A stretch of 6,074 nucleotides of DNA from an uncultured Eubacteriales bacterium (lineage in GTDB: Bacteria; Bacillota; Clostridia; Oscillospirales; Acutalibacteraceae), in the NCBI GenBank assembly GCA_900313125.1, contig OMPZ01000067.1, forward strand, positions 1-6,074, written 5' to 3'. A program made the translations under genes and the position numbers. Below, piece by piece: positions 1 to 3,901 of this stretch (position 1 is the stretch's first letter; every line of letters starts with the position of its first letter). The notes beneath the pieces were generated by a model that ran no database searches, had not been told where the DNA came from, and was given only the letters and a program-made list of their open reading frames with translations.

Positions 1-2
1 GC

Positions 3-179
3 ATGATGCAGTACAGGGTCAGCAAGTCGCCGTACGACTTCGTTTTTCAGCTTGACTCGCTCGACGGCATCGTCATTATAATAGAGGATATGCGTAAAAT
101 AGACGAGATCGTAAGATATATCAAGGATTCCTTAGCCGATATCAATTATAATATGCTGTACCAAGAAAATGTTTGGTAA
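3..179 (+). CDS. 3' end of an unrecognised gene (C-terminal 58 residues)
   Basis: An open frame runs from the left edge and stops at TAA 177-179. It is read in the phase whose first complete codon is at base 3. Two ATG codons (bases 3 and 6) open the visible part, but no upstream sequence is available to show a ribosome binding site, so this is most likely the tail of a longer protein. The visible part is soluble-looking. It has a hydrophobic strand-like run (GIVIII, about residues 23-28), then an amphipathic helix rich in Asp, Ile and Lys (EDMRKIDEIVRYIKDSLADI), and it ends in ENVW. I do not recognise the family. It is the only gene on the + strand, is convergent with degV, and is followed directly by a strong terminator, which supports it being a real expressed gene end. 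Confidence 0.6.
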   Translation: MMQYRVSKSPYDFVFQLDSLDGIVIIIEDMRKIDEIVRYIKDSLADINYNMLYQENVW

Positions 180-186
180 AAGAATA

Positions 187-220
187 AGGTCAAAGCTTTG
201 CGGGCTTTGACCTGTTTTTT
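187..220 (+). terminator. Intrinsic terminator, probably serving both converging genes
   Basis: A perfect 10-bp stem (AGGTCAAAGC at 187-196, GCTTTGACCT at 204-213) with a 7-base loop is followed after one base by six T (215-220). It starts 8 bases after the stop codon of the + strand gene. On the - strand the same stem lies 12 bases beyond the degV stop and is followed by a weaker T-containing run (TATTCTTTTA), so it may also stop degV transcription. Confidence 0.9.
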
Positions 221-224
221 ATTG

Positions 225-1085
225 TTATCTTACGAGGAATGCGATGCCGATGGTTCCCGGTCCGCAGTGGCTCGTGATAGTGCAGCTTGCCGTGCCGGTG
301 CATATCTCCTTGAAAACGCCGAGCGATTCAACGATCTCGCACATATTGTTGACGACATCTTCGGGAACGTCACGGCTTACAATGTAGGCGCGCTTCGGAT
401 CGAAGCTTGAATACTGCGAGAGCTTTTCTCTCGTGTACTGAGCCACGACCTTGTCGAGCTTTCCTCTGTATTTTCTTCCGACCGTCATAGCCGAGCCGTT
501 TGAGCTGTCGACCTCGATACACGGCTTTATGCTCAGCAGATTCGCCCCAAGCATAGCGAGCGTGGAGCATCTGCCTCCTGCGCGCAGAAATTCAAGGTCG
601 TCAAGCACAAAGCTCATGCGTACATTTGGAACGAGCTTTTTGATCTCCTCGGCGATCTCCTTCGCCGAAAGAGTTGTTTTTTCTACCATGTCGGCAGCCT
701 TCAAAACGAGCAGACCCGTTCCGACGGAAAGATTCTGCGAGTCAACGACATAAACGCCGCCGACCTCGCTTGCCGCCGCGACCGCGTTCTGATGTGTTGA
801 CGAGATCGACGAGCCGAGATTTATGTGTATCACCTCGTACCCCTGCTCGACGTACTTTTTGAAAAGCTCGGTATATTCCCATACGCTGACAGCCGCCGTT
901 TTGGGCAGCTCCTTTTTTTCCGTGTATCGCTTAACGATATCGGCGGGGAAGATGGTTTTCAGATCGTCGAAGCTTTCGTCTCCGTAAACGATGTGCAGGG
1001 GGATCAGCTCAATGCCGCGCTGCTTGCATACAGCTTCGTCGAGGTCGCAGGTAGTATCCGATGTGATCTTGATTTTTCTTGTCAT
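225..1085 (-). CDS. degV: DegV family protein (FakB-like fatty-acid-binding protein)
   Basis: This family binds a single fatty acid. In Firmicutes the FakB members present exogenous fatty acids to the kinase FakA, giving acyl-phosphate for phospholipid synthesis in the cytoplasm. The 286-residue product has the usual family length (about 280) and motif order: SDTTCDL at 9-15, the first lipid-contact segment PKTAAVS at 61-67, GSSISSTHQNA at 91-101, VVDSQNLSVGTG at 113-124, the 'GGR' motif FLRAGGRCS at 166-174, KP at 187-188, and the C-terminal HCGPGTIG at 273-280. The common TSQPS version of the first segment is degenerate here (T63 and S67 kept, Q and P lost), so ligand preference is uncertain. 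I chose ATG 1085 because it gives the family-typical start; an in-frame TTG at 1091 lies closer to the ribosome binding site. No FakA gene is in view. The gene has its own promoter and a structured leader. Confidence 0.92.
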   Translation of the reverse strand: MTRKIKITSDTTCDLDEAVCKQRGIELIPLHIVYGDESFDDLKTIFPADIVKRYTEKKELPKTAAVSVWEYTELFKKYVEQGYEVIHINLGSSISSTHQNAVAAASEVGGVYVVDSQNLSVGTGLLVLKAADMVEKTTLSAKEIAEEIKKLVPNVRMSFVLDDLEFLRAGGRCSTLAMLGANLLSIKPCIEVDSSNGSAMTVGRKYRGKLDKVVAQYTREKLSQYSSFDPKRAYIVSRDVPEDVVNNMCEIVESLGVFKEICTGTASCTITSHCGPGTIGIAFLVR

Positions 1086-1096
1086 AAGCAAGTATA

Positions 1097-1102
1097 CTCC
1101 TT
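1097..1102 (-). promoter_or_regulatory. Ribosome binding site of degV
   Basis: AAGGAG on the - strand. It is 11 bases from ATG 1085 and 5 bases from an in-frame TTG at 1091, so it does not settle the start: spacing favours TTG, codon preference and family N-termini favour ATG. Confidence 0.75.
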
Positions 1103-1108
1103 ACACGC

Positions 1109-1144
1109 TCATTGCCGAAGAAGCAGAAGCTGCGTCGGCAATGA
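1109..1144 (-). other. Stem-loop at the 5' end of the degV mRNA
   Basis: Perfect 10-bp outer arms TCATTGCCGA (1109-1118) and TCGGCAATGA (1135-1144) enclose a second 4-bp stem, GCAG (1123-1126) with CTGC (1130-1133), closing an AAG loop. From the promoter at 1159-1187 transcription should start near 1152, so the RNA would begin almost directly with this hairpin. The hairpin ends 6 bases before the AAGGAG. No T-run follows on either strand, so it is not a terminator. It could stabilise the mRNA or act as an operator or translational control element (inference). Confidence 0.7.
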
Positions 1145-1158
1145 TTAATTATAATCGT

Positions 1159-1187
1159 ATTATAACAAATATTTAAACCAAAATCAA
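1159..1187 (-). promoter_or_regulatory. Sigma-A-type promoter of degV
   Basis: On the - strand, -35 TTGATT (1182-1187), a 17-bp spacer and a perfect -10 TATAAT (1159-1164) with an extended -10 TG one base upstream. It sits in AT-rich DNA 74 bases upstream of the degV ATG, with the predicted start of transcription near 1152. Confidence 0.85.
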
Positions 1188-1239
1188 CATATTTTCATGA
1201 TTTGCTGTAAAAATTAACAAAAATTCAGTTCACACAGGC

Positions 1240-1374
1240 TCATTTCTTGTCTTTGCGTTTCTCGCTGACCTTCAGAATAATGAAGCCGCATACACCCATG
1301 ACAACAAACATCACCCCGATAGCAATATTTCCGATATCCGACGGCGCTTTGATCGAACAAAAATTACATAACAT
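1240..1374 (-). CDS. Small single-pass membrane protein, 44 residues, unrecognised
   Basis: ATG 1374 is preceded by a strong GGAGG (1381-1385) at 6-base spacing, and the frame runs to TGA 1240-1242. The product begins MLCNFCSIKAPSDIGN, has one hydrophobic segment (about residues 15-35, rich in Ile, Val, Met and Gly), and ends in a very basic tail KVSEKRKDKK. The positive-inside rule predicts the N-terminus outside and the tail in the cytoplasm. There is a CxxC at residues 3-6. The Pro-rich turn, hydrophobic helix and basic tail recall a cell-wall sorting tail, but there is no LPxTG and no signal peptide, so I do not call it one. It lies between birA and degV, with promoter-like sequence before it and the degV promoter after it. 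Its function is unknown. The ribosome binding site and protein architecture together make it a likely real gene that length cut-offs would miss. Confidence 0.72.
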   Translation of the reverse strand: MLCNFCSIKAPSDIGNIAIGVMFVVMGVCGFIILKVSEKRKDKK

Positions 1375-1380
1375 AAAATA

Positions 1381-1385
1381 CCTCC
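1381..1385 (-). promoter_or_regulatory. Ribosome binding site of the 44-residue membrane protein
   Basis: GGAGG on the - strand, 6 bases from ATG 1374. This near-ideal site is the main evidence that the short frame is translated. Confidence 0.8.
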
Positions 1386-1409
1386 GATTGATCGAACGAA
1401 GGAAAATCA

Positions 1410-1434
1410 AGGCGATCCCGGTAAGGTATCGCCT
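1410..1434 (-). other. Hairpin in the leader of the small membrane-protein gene
   Basis: Perfect 7-bp arms AGGCGAT (1410-1416) and ATCGCCT (1428-1434), with a further CC/GG pairing (1418-1419 with 1425-1426) inside. It lies between the candidate -10 and the ribosome binding site. No T-run follows on the - strand, so it is not a terminator. Its role is unknown. Confidence 0.45.
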
Positions 1435-1460
1435 GCCCTCCGTTGTGTTTGGTGTAACTC

Positions 1461-1466
1461 ATTATA
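1461..1466 (-). promoter_or_regulatory. Candidate -10 element before the small membrane-protein gene
   Basis: A perfect TATAAT on the - strand, 87 bases upstream of ATG 1374. At 16-18 bp upstream no good -35 is seen; the nearest good match, ATGACA, is 21 bp away, which is too far. The gene may use an activator-dependent or weak promoter here, or be read through from birA. The rest of the 190 bases between birA and this gene holds only the hairpin at 1410-1434 and a weak stem at 1523-1543. Confidence 0.35.
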
Positions 1467-1522
1467 CTGCAAACTTGACGGAGATTATGTCATTTTTGAT
1501 AAAGCGATGATTTCAATGTGAG

Positions 1523-1543
1523 AAAAACAAGCAAAGCGTTTTT
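1523..1543 (-). terminator. Weak possible terminator after birA
   Basis: AAAAAC (1523-1528) and GTTTTT (1538-1543) pair around a small GC-AAA-GC core with a two-base bulge. It begins 22 bases past the birA stop on the - strand. The GC core is only two pairs, so it would be inefficient; no better terminator is seen after birA. Confidence 0.25.
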
Positions 1544-1564
1544 AAAACAGACTCTTAGTCATAA

Positions 1565-2542
1565 TTAACGTTCATCGGGAGCCGAAAGTCTTATCGTTAC
1601 CTCGCCGCTGGAGAGTGTGGTCTGCGTTCCGTCGGGAAGATCGACGATAAGTCCGCCGTTTTCGTCGATGTCGGCGGCGGTACCTGTGCTTTTTACGTTG
1701 TTTATGTAGAAGTCGATCTCTCTGCCGATTATCATGGAGTGGCTCTTGTAGCAGCTTATGAACGCCGTCCTGTCGGGCAGCTTATGCCAGATATCGCAAA
1801 GCTCGTTTGCGGCGGCAGAGATGAGCGCGTTTCTCACAGGCGACGACACGCCGAGCGACGATGCCCTGCTTTTTATCTCGTCGGGGAAATCCTCTGTGGT
1901 GATGTTTATCCCGATGCCGATGATAACGCTCTTCGCGACGCCTGTCTCAAAGTCGCTGACAGCCTCTGTGAGTATGCCGCAGACCTTGCGCCCGTTGACG
2001 TATACGTCGTTGACCCACTTTATCTCCGGCACAATGTCCGTTACCTGTTCTATCGCCTTAACGACCGCGACCGCCGCCGCCGTCGTGACAGTTACCGCGT
2101 CCGAAAGCAGAAGGTCTGACTGCATTAGAAACGTCATGTAAATGCCGGTGTTTTTCGGCGAATAAAAGCTGCGCCCGAGTCTGCCGCGCCCGCTTGTCTG
2201 TTCGTTCGCTACAATGAGCGCGTTTGACGCAAAACCGTTCGCAAGCATACGCTTTGCTTCGTTGTTCGTCGAATCCACGCTGTCGAAAACGATAACCTCA
2301 AGCCCGTCCGCGCTCGGCTTGAGTCCTCGCTCTATTTCATTTTTTGAGATGCTGTCGGCAGGGGAGACAAGGCGGTAGCCCTTGCTGCTGACTGAATCTA
2401 TCCCGTAGCCCTCGTCCTTGAGCTGCTTTACGGCTTTCCACACGGCCGCGCGCGAAACGCCCGCCTGTGACGCGATCTCCTGCCCGGAAAGATAATCCGC
2501 GCTCTCTTCAAGCTTTTTTAGTATTTTGTCTTTTAGTGCCAT
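1565..2542 (-). CDS. birA: Bifunctional biotin-[acetyl-CoA-carboxylase] ligase / biotin repressor
   Basis: The enzyme makes biotinyl-5'-AMP from biotin and ATP and transfers biotin to a lysine of carboxylase carrier proteins. The N-terminal domain lets the adenylate-bound form repress biotin genes. The 325 residues match the bifunctional type (about 320). Residues 1-60 form a winged helix-turn-helix (QEIASQAGVSRAAVWKAVKQ at 21-40). The ligase domain carries VDST (89-92), the biotin-binding loop GRGRLGR (118-124), KWVND (175-179) with the catalytic-site lysine, GILTEAV (189-195) and GIGIN (209-213). A C-terminal beta-barrel spans about 272-318. ATG 2542 has AAGGA 8 bases upstream. It has its own strong promoter and a structured leader. 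I see no paired GTTAAC-type BirA operator in the window, so autoregulation by BirA is not supported. No biotin synthesis or carboxylase genes are adjacent. All expected active-site motifs are intact. Confidence 0.96.
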   Translation of the reverse strand: MALKDKILKKLEESADYLSGQEIASQAGVSRAAVWKAVKQLKDEGYGIDSVSSKGYRLVSPADSISKNEIERGLKPSADGLEVIVFDSVDSTNNEAKRMLANGFASNALIVANEQTSGRGRLGRSFYSPKNTGIYMTFLMQSDLLLSDAVTVTTAAAVAVVKAIEQVTDIVPEIKWVNDVYVNGRKVCGILTEAVSDFETGVAKSVIIGIGINITTEDFPDEIKSRASSLGVSSPVRNALISAAANELCDIWHKLPDRTAFISCYKSHSMIIGREIDFYINNVKSTGTAADIDENGGLIVDLPDGTQTTLSSGEVTIRLSAPDER

Positions 2543-2555
2543 GATATACGTCCTT

Positions 2556-2594
2556 AAATAGAAAACAATGGGACAGCACCCTCATGCTGTCCCA
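2556..2594 (-). terminator. Terminator-like hairpin in the birA leader
   Basis: A perfect 10-bp stem, TGGGACAGCA (2569-2578) with TGCTGTCCCA (2585-2594), and a 6-base loop. On the - strand it is followed by a T-rich tract TTGTTTTCTATTT (2568 down to 2556). It lies downstream of the birA promoter and directly upstream of the birA ribosome binding site, so any stop here would also stop birA transcripts. It may end read-through from pfkA, or attenuate birA. The T tract is interrupted, so efficiency is uncertain. The loop sequence ACCCTCA (2578-2584) recurs at 2612-2618 in the same leader. Confidence 0.7.
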
Positions 2595-2629
2595 CCGTGA
2601 GTAACTATATTACCCTCAAACTGTACCTC

Positions 2630-2658
2630 ATTATACTACGATTCGATGAATAAGTCAA
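2630..2658 (-). promoter_or_regulatory. Sigma-A-type promoter of birA
   Basis: On the - strand, -35 TTGACT (2653-2658, 5 of 6 consensus), a 17-bp spacer and a perfect -10 TATAAT (2630-2635). Predicted transcription start is near 2623, giving a leader of about 80 bases before ATG 2542. Confidence 0.87.
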
Positions 2659-2689
2659 TAATTTATCAAAACTTTCTTAATAAATATTT

Positions 2690-2737
2690 AACACTTTTTA
2701 AAGGGAATATTTGTATATATTTCTTTAAATATGTGTT
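2690..2737 (-). repeat. AT-rich imperfect inverted repeat after pfkA
   Basis: Outer arms AACAC (2690-2694) and GTGTT (2733-2737), inner arms TTTAAAG (2697-2703) and CTTTAAA (2723-2729), with short unpaired stretches between them and a 19-base AT-rich loop. It starts 9 bases after the pfkA stop. It is almost purely A/T apart from the outer arms and lacks a following T-run, so it is a poor intrinsic terminator. It could be a 3'-end processing or protection structure, or chance in AT-rich DNA. Confidence 0.35.
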
Positions 2738-2746
2738 TGTCTGACG

Positions 2747-3826
2747 TTATTCGCCGAAGGAAATGCCGAGATCCTTCGCAGCCTTGACGATCTCGCAGTC
2801 GGGCGGGACCTCCTTGAGCTTTCCGGCAACCTCCGAAAGCGGGATAGAAACGATCTCCGTGCCCTTGAGCGCTACCATCTTGCCGTAGTCCTTGTTGATG
2901 ATAAGGTTTGCAGCCGCTACGCCGAAGCGTGTGCAGATAAGGCGGTCGTAAGCGTCGGGGCTGCCGCCGCGCTGGAAGTGACCGGGAACGGTAACTCTCG
3001 TCTCCTGACCGGTAGCTTCTTCGATCTCAGCCGCGATCTTGTAGGAGATAGACGGGTATACCATCTCTGCCATAGCCTGCTTTTTCTTTTTCTTGGAAAG
3101 CGCGGCTATGTCCTTTGAAACAGCACCCTCGGCAACGGCGAGGATAGAGAAATTCTTGCCCGTCTCGTTTCTGCGCTGAATGGTCTTGATGACCGAGTTG
3201 ATGTCATACGGTATCTCGGGGATAAGGATAACGTCGGCGCCGCCTGCGATACCTGCGTAAAGCGTGAGCCAGCCTACCTTGTGACCCATTACCTCTACGA
3301 TGAATACGCGGCCGTGAGATGTTGCCGTGGTGTGAATGCAGTCGATAACCTGAGTTGCGATGTCAACGGCAGACTGGAAGCCGAACGTCATGTCGGTGCC
3401 CCAAAGGTCGTTGTCGATCGTTTTCGGCAGCGAGACTACGTTAAGACCCTCCTGCGAGAGCATATTGGCGGACTTCTGCGTGCCGTTGCCGCCGAGGATA
3501 ACAAGACAGTCGAGCTTGAGCTTCTTGTAGTTTTCCTTCATTGCGGCTACCTTATCGACGGAGTTTTCCTCGTCGATAACGCGCATGAGCTTGAACGGCT
3601 GACGCGATGTGCCGAGGATAGTGCCGCCGCGTGTGAGCAGACCCGAAAGATCGTCGCGTGAAAGCTCCTTAGCGTCGCCGTTGATAAGTCCGCGGTAGCC
3701 GTCGATGATGCCGACTATCTGAACGTTGTCGCCGTAATGGTTATACAGCGTTTTCGCAACACCTCTGATGCTGGCGTTCAGACCTTGACAGTCTCCACCG
3801 CTCGTCAGGATACCTATTCTTTTCAT
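2747..3826 (-). CDS. pfkA: 6-phosphofructokinase, mixed-substrate (PPi-PFK-like) lineage
   Basis: It phosphorylates fructose 6-phosphate to fructose 1,6-bisphosphate, the committed step of glycolysis, in the cytoplasm. The 359-residue product starts MKRIGILTSGGD, with the nucleotide-binding GGD at 10-12. GGNGT (112-116) is the phosphoryl-donor motif, PKTIDND (134-140) holds the catalytic Asp (D138), MGHKVGW (180-186) and PGHFQRGGSP (281-290) contact the sugar phosphate. In E. coli numbering, position 104 is Gly (as in ATP enzymes), position 124 is Lys (as in PPi and mixed enzymes), and the Mg-binding Asp103 is Asn114. Of the E. coli effector-site arginines, R21 is kept and R25 is Lys. At 359 residues it is longer than E. 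coli PfkA (320) and carries a Lys-rich insert (245-249). ATG 3826 fits the family start; an in-frame GTG at 3838 overlaps the ribosome binding site and is rejected. The gene lies 75 bases after ppk, probably in one operon. ATP use is likelier than PPi but not proven. Confidence 0.94.
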   Translation of the reverse strand: MKRIGILTSGGDCQGLNASIRGVAKTLYNHYGDNVQIVGIIDGYRGLINGDAKELSRDDLSGLLTRGGTILGTSRQPFKLMRVIDEENSVDKVAAMKENYKKLKLDCLVILGGNGTQKSANMLSQEGLNVVSLPKTIDNDLWGTDMTFGFQSAVDIATQVIDCIHTTATSHGRVFIVEVMGHKVGWLTLYAGIAGGADVILIPEIPYDINSVIKTIQRRNETGKNFSILAVAEGAVSKDIAALSKKKKKQAMAEMVYPSISYKIAAEIEEATGQETRVTVPGHFQRGGSPDAYDRLICTRFGVAAANLIINKDYGKMVALKGTEIVSIPLSEVAGKLKEVPPDCEIVKAAKDLGISFGE

Positions 3827-3835
3827 AAATGTATT

Positions 3836-3844
3836 CACCCTTTC
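3836..3844 (-). promoter_or_regulatory. Ribosome binding site that fixes the pfkA start
   Basis: GAAAGGGTG on the - strand lies 9-11 bases before ATG 3826. The GTG at its 3' end is in frame but sits inside the site itself, with no room for a ribosome binding site of its own, so ATG 3826 is the start. Confidence 0.7.
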
Positions 3845-3861
3845 TTCAAGAGCCTGTAATT

Positions 3862-3889
3862 ACCGAAAAAAGCTCCGATATTTTCAGGT
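3862..3889 (-). other. Imperfect hairpin between ppk and pfkA
   Basis: ACCGAAAA (3862-3869) pairs with TTTTCAGGT (3881-3889) with one bulged base. It occupies part of the 75-base ppk-pfkA gap. No T-run follows on the - strand and no -35/-10 pair is visible, so it does not clearly separate the two genes into different transcripts. It might affect relative expression. Confidence 0.3.
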
Positions 3890-3901
3890 CTAAATTATTT
3901 G

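Noticed and set aside
1206..1217. A TTAAC-type half-site (AAATTAACAAAA) as a BirA operator
   Set aside because: BirA operators need two inverted half-sites about 15 bp apart; the second half is missing and no biotin gene is nearby.
1364..1462. A 32-codon frame on the - strand (ATG 1462 to TAA 1364-1366) that overlaps the start of the 44-residue membrane protein, as a possible leader peptide
   Set aside because: It has no ribosome binding site, and its ATG overlaps the candidate -10 element, so a transcript from that promoter would not contain the start codon.
1247..1510. An 87-codon open frame on the + strand over the small membrane gene and its leader
   Set aside because: No ribosome binding site or recognisable protein features; it lies opposite the better-supported small gene with its strong GGAGG site.
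2569..2594. The 10-bp hairpin before birA as a T-box or a known riboswitch
   Set aside because: The leader is only about 80 bases and shows no T-box consensus (TGGNACCGCG) or other riboswitch core that I recognise.
3081..3097. A-rich run encoding Lys-Lys-Lys-Lys-Lys in pfkA as a programmed frameshift site
   Set aside because: The run is AAG/AAA alternating with at most five A in a row, not a classic slippery heptamer, and the reading frame continues normally with family-typical sequence after it.
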